64,000 bases of DNA from Streptomyces mirabilis (GTDB lineage: Bacteria > Actinomycetota > Actinomycetes > Streptomycetales > Streptomycetaceae): NCBI RefSeq assembly GCF_018310535.1, contig NZ_CP074102.1, positions 5,022,001 to 5,086,000 on the forward strand, read 5' to 3'. Made by a program: the position numbers and the translations under genes. The notes under the pieces are model-generated. The model ran no database searches. It saw only the letters and a program-made list of their open reading frames with translations, and was not told the DNA's origin. The stretch's first letter is position 1, and the number at the start of each line of letters is the position of its first letter. Below, piece by piece: positions 31,836-40,165 of this stretch.

Positions 31836-32729
31836 TTACGCCTCTGCGGCGAACAGCTCTTCCGCGTTGGTGGCCGTGAGTGCGCGGTCGAACCACGTGC
31901 CCAGCAGCTCCAGGTCGGTGCAACTGGTGATGCGCTCGCGCGCGGTCTCGGGGACGGCGATGTCGCGAAGGGTGAGGATGCGGAGGATGTCCTCGGCTCG
32001 GCCTTCTGTGCGGCCTTCTGTGCGGCCCTCGATTCGGGTTTCCTCGATGAGGGTGCCGCCGCCGGGGAAGCGGCTGGGGCGCAGGGTCATCAGGTGCCTC
32101 CAGAATGCGCGGCTCTGGGTGTCGCCCAGGCCGACCTCGGTGTATTCCGCCCAGTCCTGCGCGGTCCCGCCTCCGATGGTGGCGAGCGCCGTCGCCAGCG
32201 CCTCCAGTATCGCAGGGAGTGCGGGGTCGTTGGCGTGGGCGAGCGCGGAGAAGACGGCTAGAGCCAGGTCTTCGGCCGCCTCGTCCGGGTCGATGATCGT
32301 GGGGAGGTTTTCGGGGCCCAGGACCAGTGGGAAGACCGCGATGCTGGTGTGGGCGGGCAGGCCGATGCGGATGGGCTGCGCGGCCCAGGACGCGGTGGGC
32401 TTGTCCTGGCAGACGACGAGCAGGAGGGGCGGCAGCTTGTATTCGGCGTAGAGATACGCCAGGTAGTACGTCCAGCTGTTGAGCTTGTCCGGGTCCGGTT
32501 TGCCTTGCGCCTCCACGGTGAGCAGGTAGCTTCCGCTGTCCGCCGTGTCGACGCGCATCAGGGTGTCCACACGGCGCGCCATGGGTTTGATCTCGGTGAG
32601 ATCGGTGTCCAGGAGCTGAATCGTGGTGGGTTCGGGTAAGACGATGCCTGCTTTCGGGAGGGCCCGGGCGAACAGCCCCGGGTCCTCCCTGAAGATCTGG
32701 TGCATCGCCTCATGCGCTGAGCTGACCAT
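31836..32729 (-). CDS. Rpn/YhgA-like putative nuclease, contains a TTA codon
   Basis: 297 residues. The start MHQIFREDPGLFARAL, the D-x-EAQGK core (LLTVEAQGKPDPDKLNSWTYYLAYLY) and the later LFVQ-like strand fit PD-(D/E)xK proteins of the Rpn/YhgA type, which are abundant in multiple copies in Streptomyces. Near the C-terminus IEGRTEGRTEGRAED comes from three 12-nt direct repeats (32001-32036). Leu31 is encoded by TTA (complement of 32637-32639), so full expression should need the bldA tRNA. Nuclease activity is inferred from distant relatives. Confidence 0.75.
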   Translation of the reverse strand: MVSSAHEAMHQIFREDPGLFARALPKAGIVLPEPTTIQLLDTDLTEIKPMARRVDTLMRVDTADSGSYLLTVEAQGKPDPDKLNSWTYYLAYLYAEYKLPPLLLVVCQDKPTASWAAQPIRIGLPAHTSIAVFPLVLGPENLPTIIDPDEAAEDLALAVFSALAHANDPALPAILEALATALATIGGGTAQDWAEYTEVGLGDTQSRAFWRHLMTLRPSRFPGGGTLIEETRIEGRTEGRTEGRAEDILRILTLRDIAVPETARERITSCTDLELLGTWFDRALTATNAEELFAAEA

Positions 32730-32842
32730 GTGACGGAATGTAGTGACGTGGAGGCGTTCCGTCGGATGGCTTGGGACCGGTTCAGCCGTTCGAGTGACTA
32801 TGCCTCAGGTCTATGTCAGGAGGTCGGTGGCGGAGAGGCGCG

Positions 32843-33286
32843 TCAGCGCGTCACCGGCAGAGCCGCTGCGAACCGGTGCCCGTCGGCGCGGGTCTGGACC
32901 GGGAAGTCGACCTTGAGGGCGCCCTGCTGGCCCTCGACGGTCAGGTGGGTGACCACCTTGAGGCCGAGGAAGGTCTTCTTGGGCGCGCTCGCGGTGACGT
33001 ACGGGCGCGGGAGGTTCATCAGCAACTTGCCCGGCTTGCCGCCCCGGTTGCCGTCGAAGAACAGGATCCGCTGGTTCGTCAGGACGAGGTACATCGGGCG
33101 CGGGGTGACCGTCGCCATCACCGTTCCCGCGCTGAGTACACCGACCACCGCCGCGGTGAGGGCCTGCTTGCGCACCGAGACCGTCCCGATGCCGGCCAGG
33201 CTCGTGAGTTCGACCTGCTCGCCCTGGAGCAGCAAGGGGGTCGAGATCTCCAGCAGTTGTCTGGCGCGACGGGCGTTGAGTGCCAC
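32843..33286 (-). CDS. PH-like domain membrane-associated protein, unknown
   Basis: 147 residues from the GTG at 33286, with GGAG 7-8 nt upstream. A short N-terminal segment (LLEISTPLLLQGEQVELTSLAG) leads to one hydrophobic span (about 40-60, ALTAAVVGVLSAGTVMATV). A beta-rich part follows with PMYLVLTNQRILFFDGN, the hallmark of bacterial PH-like domains, which bind membranes or proteins. It is flanked by the Rpn-like gene and a spacer. Function not known. Confidence 0.65.
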   Translation of the reverse strand: MALNARRARQLLEISTPLLLQGEQVELTSLAGIGTVSVRKQALTAAVVGVLSAGTVMATVTPRPMYLVLTNQRILFFDGNRGGKPGKLLMNLPRPYVTASAPKKTFLGLKVVTHLTVEGQQGALKVDFPVQTRADGHRFAAALPVTR

Positions 33287-33599
33287 GGGTGGGGCTCCTG
33301 GTGACGGTGGGGTGAGAGTGGCAGTGACGGGGAGGTGACAGTGACGGGAGGGTAGTGGCCGGGAGGCGGCGGTGGCTGGGAGGTGGTGGTGACAGCGGTC
33401 GCATGGATTGTTCCAAGCCAGGGGCAAGGCGAGAGGTCACCTCACACAAGGCGAACTCAAGTTCGAGTCATGGCTCGGTCAAGATCAGTCATCGAAGGGT
33501 CAAGGTGACGCCCGTATGGCCTGTTTGGGCATTCTGTTCCCACAGCCTCCCCACACCTGACCGAAAACCGTCTCCAATCCGCCACTTACCATCCGCTCC
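33287..33599. other. 313-nt intergenic spacer
   Basis: It holds the start region of the minus-strand PH-like gene, with loose GTGACGGGGGA-type repetitions at about 33300-33360. At the other end it holds a possible -10 TACCAT (33587-33592) just before the ATG at 33600. I see no ORF with coding character and no hairpin terminator in it. Confidence 0.5.
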
Positions 33600-34553
33600 A
33601 TGCCGACCGATGCGTCCCTCCCACCCCCCGACTTCGAACTCGCCTCCGCCTTCCCCGAGGTCGGCTGGTTGCGGCAGGCCACCGCCGCGCGGGACTGGGC
33701 GGGGATCAGGCGGTACGCCGACGGGCTGCCTCAGGGCACCGACCGGGCGTTCCTCGTCCGGGTCGTCGCCGAGGTACCCGGCGTCGAGCACTTCCTGCGG
33801 GAACTCGTCGCCGCCGCCCCCGACGACGTACTGGCCCTCACGACGCTCGGGACCCGCGAGATCGAGATCGGCTGGGAGATCCGGAGCAGCGCGCGCGCCG
33901 AGCACGTCAGCCGGGAGCAGTTCCGGCAGCTGCACGAGCACCTGCGGCAGGCCGAGCAGCTGCTCATCCGGGCCACCGCCCTCGACCCGTCCCACGACGC
34001 GGCCTGGGCCGCGCGCCTGACCACGGCCATGGGACTGCAGCTCGGGCAGAACGAGGCGCGGCGGAGGTACGACCGACTGGCCGCGTACCACCCGCACCAC
34101 TTGACCGGGCAGGCCAGGCTGCTCCAGCAGCTGTGCCCCAAGTGGAGCGGGAGCTGGGAGGCGGCACACGGATTCGCCCGCGAGTGCCTGCTCAACTCGC
34201 CCGAAGGGTCGCTCAGCGGTGGTCTGGTGGCGGAGGCGCACCTGGAGCGCTGGCTCGATCTGCCCTCCGCGGGGAGCGAGCGCACCGACTACCTGCGCCA
34301 GGCCCACGTCCACGCCGAACTCGTCGAGGCCGCCGAACGGTCCGTCCTGCACCCGTACTACCGACCCGCGTACGGGTGGGTCACCATCCAGGGCGTCTTC
34401 GCCGCCCTCTTCTCGCTGATCGGCGACACCGCACGCGCCGCCGCGCACTTCCGCGCCCTGGGCAACCTGGCCTCCGAGTACCCGTGGAGTTACCTCGGCA
34501 AGCCCGCGGACGCGTACGTCAAACACCGTTCCGCCGCCCTCGGAAGAGGCTGA
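33600..34553 (+). CDS. TPR-like helical protein, unknown
   Basis: 317 residues, almost entirely helical, with irregular tetratricopeptide-like pairs (LIRATALDPSHDAAWAARLTTAMGLQ; ARAAAHFRALGNLASEYPWSYLG). Several DUF-type actinobacterial proteins share this look and no enzyme motif is visible. The -10-like TACCAT ends 7 nt before the ATG with no ribosome site between, consistent with a leaderless transcript. It is followed after 33 nt by a membrane M16 peptidase and probably forms an operon with it, possibly as an adaptor (inference). Confidence 0.7.
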   Translation: MPTDASLPPPDFELASAFPEVGWLRQATAARDWAGIRRYADGLPQGTDRAFLVRVVAEVPGVEHFLRELVAAAPDDVLALTTLGTREIEIGWEIRSSARAEHVSREQFRQLHEHLRQAEQLLIRATALDPSHDAAWAARLTTAMGLQLGQNEARRRYDRLAAYHPHHLTGQARLLQQLCPKWSGSWEAAHGFARECLLNSPEGSLSGGLVAEAHLERWLDLPSAGSERTDYLRQAHVHAELVEAAERSVLHPYYRPAYGWVTIQGVFAALFSLIGDTARAAAHFRALGNLASEYPWSYLGKPADAYVKHRSAALGRG

Positions 34554-34586
34554 GCGGATGCCGAACAGGACAGGCAGAGACAGACG

Positions 34587-36320
34587 ATGAGCCAGGGCAT
34601 CCATCACACCGAGGTCGACGGCATACCCACCCTCTTCGCGTACGCCACCGGGCTCATGCGCGCCGGACTGGTCTTCCGTGTCGGCGTCGCCGACGAGACG
34701 CTCGCCGGGGCCGGGATCACCCACCTGGTCGAGCACCTGGCCCTGCACCGCCAGGGCCTGGCCGACTACCACTTCAACGGTGCGACCAAGGCCGCGTTCA
34801 CCCACTTCCATGTGGAGGGCGCCGAGCACGAGATCGTCGCCTACCTCGACGGTGTGTGCACCTCCCTCCTCGATCTGCCCATGGAGCGGCTGGAGACCGA
34901 GAAGGAGATCCTGCGCACCGAGGAGGCGCGCCGGGAGCCCGGACAACTGCCGCTGTGGCGGTACGGGGCCCAGGGGTACGGGCTGGTCAGCTACCCGGAG
35001 TGGGGCGTACGCGGGTTGCGGCCGGACGACGTACGGGAATGGGCCGGGACCTGGTTCACCCGGGACAACGCCGTGCTGTGGATCGCGGGGGAGCGGCTGC
35101 CGGCCGGGCTCTCGCTCAAGCTGCCCGGCGGTCAGCGGCGCCCGATGCCCGCCGTCACCTCCGCCCTCCCCACCGCCCCCGCCTACTTCTCCGACGGCAA
35201 GGGCGGCGTCCTGCTCGACGCCGTCGTCACCGACACCACCGCCGCCCGGCTCTACGCCGGTGTCCTGGAACGCGAGCTCTCCCGCTCCCTGCGTCAGGAG
35301 GGCGGCTACTCCTACACGGCGGCCGGCGACTACACCTCCCGCCGGGACGGTTTCGCGACCGTCACCGCCTTCGCGGACGCCCTGCCCGCCAAGCAGGACG
35401 CGGTCCTCGGCGGGTTCGTCGACGTGCTCGCGGGGCTTCAGGTCGGCCGGATCGCGCAGGCCGACCTGGAGGCCGTGCGCGGGCGCAGCGACGCCAGATT
35501 GACCGCGCCCGACGCGGCCGTACGGCGGCTGCCGGGCGCGGCGGAGGAACTGCTCGCCCACCGTCCGCCGCGCGGGCTCGACGAACTGCGCGCCGAGCTG
35601 TGGGCGACGACGCCGCAGCATGTGCACGCGGTGGCCCTGGAGGCCGCCGGGACGGCGTTGCTGCAGGCTCCCTCGGGGCACAGGGCCGACTGGGCCGGGT
35701 ACACGGCGGCCCCGACCACTTCGTCGTACACCGTCCAGGGCACGCGCTTCGAGGCCGTGCGCAAGGACGGTACGGCCCTGGTCGTCGGGGGCGAGGGGGT
35801 CAGTCTGACGGCGGGGAAAGAACAGGCCACCGTGGCCTTCCGCGCGTGCGCCGCCCTGCTCAGCTGGGCCGACGGCGGGCGCCGGCTCATCGGCACCGAC
35901 GGGTTGTCCGTGGAGGTGGAGCCGGGGGAGTACGGGATCGACGCGCACACCATGGCGACCATCGACGCGGCGGTGCATCCGCGCGTGGTGGTGCACCTGC
36001 CGCCCCGGCAAAGGCAACAGCAGCAGCGGCAGCCGGGGGGTGCCGCTTCGGCGGGGCAGGCCGGAGGATCCGGTGCGGCTCGGCAGGTTCAGCAGAAGGC
36101 GTCGGCGCGGCGTACCGGCGGGCAGACGGCCATGCTCGTCATCTTCGGGCTCCTCGCGGGGCTCTGGTCCCTCCTGGCCCTCTCGTACACCGTCTTCGGC
36201 GCCTCGGATCCGGAGACCAGCACCGGGGAATGGGCCGGCCTCACCGTCTTCCTCTGGGCCGTCGGGGCGCTGCTGGCCTGGCCGGCCGTCAGGGTGCTGC
36301 GCGGCACCCGGCGGGGGTGA
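34587..36320 (+). CDS. Membrane-anchored M16 (insulinase-type) metallopeptidase
   Basis: 577 residues. The inverted zinc motif HLVEH is at residues 46-50 (ITHLVEHLALH), with acidic residues EKEILRTEEARR near 105-115 as candidates for the third ligand. A second M16-like half follows around 195-300 (RELSRSLRQEGGYSYTAAGDY, the R/Y motif of the C-terminal half). After a Gln/Gly-rich linker (about 475-500), two membrane helices lie near the C-terminus (about 513-535 and 548-570). M16 enzymes degrade or process short peptides; in actinomycetes single-chain membrane forms are uncommon. The peptidase half is cytoplasmic unless the N-terminus is exported; no signal peptide is visible. Confidence 0.82.
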   Translation: MSQGIHHTEVDGIPTLFAYATGLMRAGLVFRVGVADETLAGAGITHLVEHLALHRQGLADYHFNGATKAAFTHFHVEGAEHEIVAYLDGVCTSLLDLPMERLETEKEILRTEEARREPGQLPLWRYGAQGYGLVSYPEWGVRGLRPDDVREWAGTWFTRDNAVLWIAGERLPAGLSLKLPGGQRRPMPAVTSALPTAPAYFSDGKGGVLLDAVVTDTTAARLYAGVLERELSRSLRQEGGYSYTAAGDYTSRRDGFATVTAFADALPAKQDAVLGGFVDVLAGLQVGRIAQADLEAVRGRSDARLTAPDAAVRRLPGAAEELLAHRPPRGLDELRAELWATTPQHVHAVALEAAGTALLQAPSGHRADWAGYTAAPTTSSYTVQGTRFEAVRKDGTALVVGGEGVSLTAGKEQATVAFRACAALLSWADGGRRLIGTDGLSVEVEPGEYGIDAHTMATIDAAVHPRVVVHLPPRQRQQQQRQPGGAASAGQAGGSGAARQVQQKASARRTGGQTAMLVIFGLLAGLWSLLALSYTVFGASDPETSTGEWAGLTVFLWAVGALLAWPAVRVLRGTRRG

Positions 36321-36363
36321 ACCGCCGGGTGGCTTGAGCGTGGACGAGGGTGTCCGGGTGACC

Positions 36364-36750
36364 TCAGCGCAGATACGGGTTGCCCGGTGCCGGGCCCGGC
36401 ACGGGTCCGGGGATCCGACCCGCTTTCGCCGTGGGGTACTTCGGCGTGCGTTTGTCGAACAGCGCGAACAGCAGCAGCCAGACCGCCATCGCCAGGGTGA
36501 CGACGGCGACCGCGCCGAGGACGGGATCACCCGCGTCCGACTGAACGGTCGCCCACGGCAGCGTCACCAGCTCGTACAGCAGGAACGCGGCGAAGGCGCC
36601 CCAGTCCGAGCGCCTGCCGCGGCGGATCGCGACATACAGGAACGGCGCCCACACCAGCAGACCCAGCGACGCGACCACCAGAACCGACCACGAGATCCGC
36701 TGGGCCCAGCCGGCTTCCAGGCGCTTGTCCACGCTCATGCCCATGTCCAT
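36364..36750 (-). CDS. Small membrane protein, three to four helices, unknown
   Basis: 128 residues from the ATG at 36750 (MDMGMSVDKRLEAGW); a GTG at 36771 would add seven residues. Hydrophobic spans are at about 20-40, 55-72 and 82-102, with the loop YVAIRRGRRSDWGAFAAFLLYE. The same loop pattern (ALRRGARADWAVFGGF) appears in the protein at 38865, so the two are distant paralogues. The tail is Pro/Gly-rich. It converges with the M16 gene. No function known. Confidence 0.7.
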   Translation of the reverse strand: MDMGMSVDKRLEAGWAQRISWSVLVVASLGLLVWAPFLYVAIRRGRRSDWGAFAAFLLYELVTLPWATVQSDAGDPVLGAVAVVTLAMAVWLLLFALFDKRTPKYPTAKAGRIPGPVPGPAPGNPYLR

Positions 36751-36790
36751 GCCATCACACCCCCCGAGCACCCACGAGCGCCCTACGAGC

Positions 36791-36832
36791 CCCCCGAGAG
36801 GTTTCTCGGGTCCCGAGAAACCTCTCAGGGGG
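36791..36832 (-). terminator. Strong hairpin downstream of the minus-strand lipoprotein gene
   Basis: A 15-bp perfect stem (36796-36810 with 36812-36826, arm GAGAGGTTTCTCGGG) is extended by CCCCC/GGGGG outside with one bulge. It lies 23 nt after the stop of the lipoprotein gene (36855) and before the next minus-strand gene. No T run; hairpin-type terminator. Confidence 0.75.
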
Positions 36833-36854
36833 CGTCATGCTCCCATCCAGCGGG

Positions 36855-37571
36855 TCACACGCGCTGGTGTTCGCCCTTCAGGGACGTCACGATCTGCGTC
36901 GCCAGCTTCTTGGCCGTGGCGGCGCCGTTGTCGTGCCCGTCCGTGGACATGACGCTGACGACGTCGGTGCCCGCGCGCACGGCGATCAGGGTCGTGCCGT
37001 TCTGCCAGGCGCTGTTGGTCAGGGTGATGGTGTACGCGGCGTCGCCCAGGCCGGGCGTGGTGGCGCCGGTGACCTTCACTTTGGTGTGCGTGTCGGAGTC
37101 GGTGAAGGTCGCGCACGTGGTGGCGGTCTTCTCCAGGTTCGTCAGCACGGTCTTCGAGGTCGTGCCGCGGTAGGTGTCGACCTCCTGGGCGATGTCCTCG
37201 GAAGTGTTCTTGCTGACGTAGTCGTTCTGGGCGAAGGACACCCCCGAGTCGCCGGTGATGGATATCCAGCTGGTGCCGCCCAGCAGGGAGCAGTGCGGCT
37301 TCGGCGCGGGGGAGGAGCTCGGCGGAGTGTACGTGGTGCCGGAGTCCCGCGCGCCGCTCGGGTCGACCGCGAAACCGGCGGCGAAGAAGGACGCGGGTGC
37401 CAGCGTCTTCTTGAGCTGCGCGCCCGTCAGCAGACCGGCGTTGGGGTCCTTGGCCTGCTTCGTCTTGGCGGATGAGGGCTGGACGGTGGTTCCGGAGGAG
37501 CAGGCCGTCAGGGCCAGCGGGAGCACGGCTGCGGCGAGCAGCGCCTTGGCCGCGCGGGAGGGGTGACGCAT
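36855..37571 (-). CDS. Predicted lipoprotein, unknown (DUF-type secreted domain)
   Basis: 238 residues from the ATG at 37571. The signal peptide MRHPSRAAKALLAAAVLPLALTAC ends in lipobox LTAC with Cys24 lipidated. After a linker the domain has paired Cys (PHCSLLGG; TATTCATF) and a terminal DVVSVMSTDGHDNGAATAKKLATQIV strand-helix, reminiscent of the sensor-like secreted domains of mycobacterial and streptomycete lipoproteins. AAGGA lies 13 nt upstream, rather far. Exported to the outer face of the membrane; role unknown. Confidence 0.78.
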   Translation of the reverse strand: MRHPSRAAKALLAAAVLPLALTACSSGTTVQPSSAKTKQAKDPNAGLLTGAQLKKTLAPASFFAAGFAVDPSGARDSGTTYTPPSSSPAPKPHCSLLGGTSWISITGDSGVSFAQNDYVSKNTSEDIAQEVDTYRGTTSKTVLTNLEKTATTCATFTDSDTHTKVKVTGATTPGLGDAAYTITLTNSAWQNGTTLIAVRAGTDVVSVMSTDGHDNGAATAKKLATQIVTSLKGEHQRV

Positions 37572-37944
37572 CGGGATGTCTGAGTCCTTCTTTGAGAAGT
37601 GGTGCTGTTGAGCCGAGCGGACTCTATGGGTGCACAGGCCGTGCACAGGCATCGGGGTGCCAAGGATCGCTAAAAGAGGGGGTCGATCGGTCCGGGGTTC
37701 CATGAGCTCCCCATGTTTTGCCGTGGCTTGAGGGATTCTTGTGGCGATTGAGGTACAGGGTTTCCCGATCAAGGGGGTGGCGTCGGTTACGGTGCGATCC
37801 GCTCCGCGTGCCGGGGGCCGGTCACCCTCTCTCGTCGGTGAGCCGGAATGGGCGCCGGCGGGGCTCAACTGTCTTGAAGTGTCTTGTTTCGATCTATATG
37901 TCCGCACGTTCCGGGCGTCCCGCGCGCCGTGACGTGCACGCGTC
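37572..37944. other. 373-nt divergent spacer
   Basis: It separates the minus-strand lipoprotein from the plus-strand DUF1906 gene. Visible features are a direct repeat GTGCACAGGC (about 37631-37650) and an A/T-rich promoter-like stretch, TTGAAG followed about 17 nt later by TATGTC (about 37874-37903), pointing toward DUF1906. No convincing coding frame. Confidence 0.45.
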
Positions 37945-38787
37945 ATGAATGGGGTGGGGATGTCCAGCCATCGGATGTCTAAGAAGGGCCGCTACATCGC
38001 TTGGGCGACGGCAGGCGCGGCCGTTGTCGCCGGAGCCGGGATCGCGGCGCAGACGTCGATGGCGGCGACCACCTGGCCCGCCCAACGGACGTTCACGGGC
38101 CGCGCCTTCGACACCTGCGCCGCACCCTCGCTGACGGCGATGAAGGCCTGGCACACCGGCTTCTACGGAGCGGCCGCCGTCTACGTCGGCGGCAAGAACC
38201 GCGGCTGCAGCCAGCCCAACCTCACCGCGTCCTGGGTGAAGTCGGTCAGCACGCTGGGCTGGAAGCTCATCCCGCTGTACGTCGGCGCCCAGCCGTCCTG
38301 CCAGACCGGCTCCAACCCGGAGAAGCTCACCGCCACCAACGCCGCCTCGCTCGGCGCCACCGACGCCGCGGACGCGGTGACCAAGGCGTCCGCGCTGGGC
38401 ATGAAGGCGGGCAGCCCGATCTACCTGGACATGGAGTCGTACGACATCACGAACGCGGCGTGCAACAAGGCCACGCTGACGTACGTACGCGCCTTCGACA
38501 AGGCGCTGCACGCCAAGACGTACCGCACCGGTTTCTACGGCTTCACCAGCTCCAGCGCCAAGGCCATCGCGACCGCGACCGACAAGACGGACCTGCCGGG
38601 CAACCTCTGGTACGCGCTGTGGGACAAGGTCAACACGACGACCTCGGACTGGCCGTGGGGCTCCACCCAGTTCACCAACCACAGCCGCGCCCACCAGTAC
38701 ATGGTCAACAGCAAGGAGACCATCGGCGGTTACACGATCACCGTGGACCGCGACGCCTGGGACGCGCCGGTCGCCATCACCGGCTGA
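37945..38787 (+). CDS. Secreted DUF1906 (glycoside-hydrolase-like) protein
   Basis: 280 residues; ATG 37945, with in-frame ATGs at 37960 and 37975 also possible. A signal peptide (RYIAWATAGAAVVAGAGIAAQTSMA) is cleaved after SMA near residue 40. The mature part matches DUF1906: RAFDTCAAPSLTAMKAW, GFYGAAAVYVGGKN, IPLYVGAQ, IYLDMESYD, FDKALHAKTYRTGFYGFTSS and NLWYALWD. The family has a TIM-barrel fold related to GH25 lysozymes; the conserved acidic LDMESYD is the candidate active site. Cell-wall hydrolysis is inferred, not shown. Confidence 0.88.
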   Translation: MNGVGMSSHRMSKKGRYIAWATAGAAVVAGAGIAAQTSMAATTWPAQRTFTGRAFDTCAAPSLTAMKAWHTGFYGAAAVYVGGKNRGCSQPNLTASWVKSVSTLGWKLIPLYVGAQPSCQTGSNPEKLTATNAASLGATDAADAVTKASALGMKAGSPIYLDMESYDITNAACNKATLTYVRAFDKALHAKTYRTGFYGFTSSSAKAIATATDKTDLPGNLWYALWDKVNTTTSDWPWGSTQFTNHSRAHQYMVNSKETIGGYTITVDRDAWDAPVAITG

Positions 38788-38864
38788 CACCCGGACGCAT
38801 CCCGGGACCGCCGGATGACGCCGACCGGAGAACGACCGGAGAACAACAGGAGGAGGAGCAGGGC

Positions 38865-39182
38865 ATGAGGGTCGAAAGGCTGCCGGCGGTCGTCGGACCG
38901 TCCGCCGTCCGTGCCGGGCTGGCGGCGCTTCCCGTCGTCAGCCTGGGGCTGTTGTGTCCTGTTCCGTCCCTCGTCATCGCCCTGCGGCGGGGCGCCCGCG
39001 CGGACTGGGCGGTCTTCGGCGGGTTCTGCGCGGTGCTGGTGGCGTGGGTCATGCAGCTCTCGCTCACACCCGAGACCACCCACGGCCTCGAGTTCGCGGA
39101 CGACGTGCTCCTGATCCTGGTGTCGATGGTCGGCGCGGCGGTGCACGCCTGGACGGTCTGGCCCCGGCGCGTCGGGTACTAG
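38865..39182 (+). CDS. Small three-helix membrane protein, unknown
   Basis: 105 residues from the ATG at 38865, with AGGAGGAGGA directly upstream, a very strong ribosome site. Hydrophobic spans are at about 12-35, 45-65 and 75-98. The loop ALRRGARADWAVFGGF is shared with the protein at 36364-36750. It lies 78 nt after the DUF1906 gene and 82 nt before the BMP-like gene, probably in one transcription unit with them. Confidence 0.75.
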   Translation: MRVERLPAVVGPSAVRAGLAALPVVSLGLLCPVPSLVIALRRGARADWAVFGGFCAVLVAWVMQLSLTPETTHGLEFADDVLLILVSMVGAAVHAWTVWPRRVGY

Positions 39183-39263
39183 CGGCGCACCGGCAGGACC
39201 GGCCGGACGAAAGCACGCAAGAGCGCAGCGCGGAAGAGCGAAGAGCGGAAGTACGGGAACCAC

Positions 39264-39905
39264 GTGGTCAAGCGGGTCAGGCAGGTGCCGCAGGCGCAGC
39301 GCGCGAAGGCGGCGCGCGACGCCACGCAGGAGTCGAGGCTCGCCGCGGGTGTGCGGGCGGTACTCCAGTGGCCGCGTGTGCTGGGCGGCCGGGGGGTCGC
39401 GATGGTGGCGGGTGCGGTGATCGTCGCGGTCGCGGTCGCGGTCACCGGATACTTCCTCTCCCGCACCGGCACGAAGCGTCAGCTGCCCGACACCCGGGCC
39501 CGCCACTACAAGGACGTCGACGCCTGCCTGCTGACCGGCAAGGACGGGATCACGGCCGGGACCACCGCGGCCGAGGTCTGGCAGGGCATGCAGGACGCGT
39601 CCCTCAAGACGCACGCACGCGTGAGCTATGTCCCGGTGACCGGTGAGCAGTCCGCGGCCAACGCGCGGCCCTACCTCAACGGCCTGCTCCAGCGGTCCTG
39701 CGACGTGGTCGTCGCGACCGGAAAACCCGAGGTCACGGCGGCCACGCAGACCGCCCCGCAGCACCAGAAGGTCGACTTCGTACTGGTGGGGGACGCCGGA
39801 GCCGACTCCACGGGCGCCAAGAACATCACCGTGACACGCGTCGGCGACGGACTGCGCGCCGAGGTCGCCGGGGTCGTCGAGCGCGAGGTCGAGGCGCGCG
39901 GTTAG
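39264..39905 (+). CDS. Membrane-anchored BMP/PBP-like protein
   Basis: 213 residues from a GTG. One N-terminal anchor helix (about 48-68, VAMVAGAVIVAVAVAVTGYFLS) precedes an extracellular region with CLLTGKDGITAGTTAAEVWQGMQDAS and DVVVATGKPEVTAATQTAPQHQKVDFVLVGD. These are the first-lobe strands of BMP-family substrate-binding proteins, which bind nucleosides or purines. It is much shorter than a full BMP protein (about 330 residues), so only one lobe is present and ligand binding is uncertain. Confidence 0.72.
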   Translation: MVKRVRQVPQAQRAKAARDATQESRLAAGVRAVLQWPRVLGGRGVAMVAGAVIVAVAVAVTGYFLSRTGTKRQLPDTRARHYKDVDACLLTGKDGITAGTTAAEVWQGMQDASLKTHARVSYVPVTGEQSAANARPYLNGLLQRSCDVVVATGKPEVTAATQTAPQHQKVDFVLVGDAGADSTGAKNITVTRVGDGLRAEVAGVVEREVEARG

Positions 39906-40129
39906 CCGGGGCCGCTACGACAGGATGCGATCGGCCGTACGACCCGACATGACCGGTGGTGTGACCGGACTTGATCGGTCGCACGAGTGGATGTGAACGG
40001 TCGTACGAGCGGACGGTGACCGTCCCGCTCGTCACGGCGGCCGCGCCGGTATCTGAAGTCTCCGCGAATCGTTGGTCGAATGGCTGGCCGAGAGCCGGGC
40101 CACTGCCTACCATCGATCACCGCAAGACT

Positions 40130-40147
40130 TTGTGCACCGTCGCACAA
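40130..40147. promoter_or_regulatory. Perfect inverted repeat TTGTGC-N6-GCACAA
   Basis: TTGTGC-ACCGTC-GCACAA is an 18-bp site with perfect 6-bp arms, ending 7 nt before the GGGAGG ribosome site of the SurA-like gene. The geometry (TGTGc-N6-gCACA) is that of CRP/FNR-family sites with one change per half. A repressor blocking this promoter is plausible. Confidence 0.4.
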
Positions 40148-40165
40148 TCTCCTCGGGAGGTTTCC

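Noticed and set aside
37741..37932. Short plus-strand frame in the lipoprotein-DUF1906 spacer
   Set aside because: No ribosome site, mixed codon use and no recognisable sequence; the region looks like a promoter spacer.
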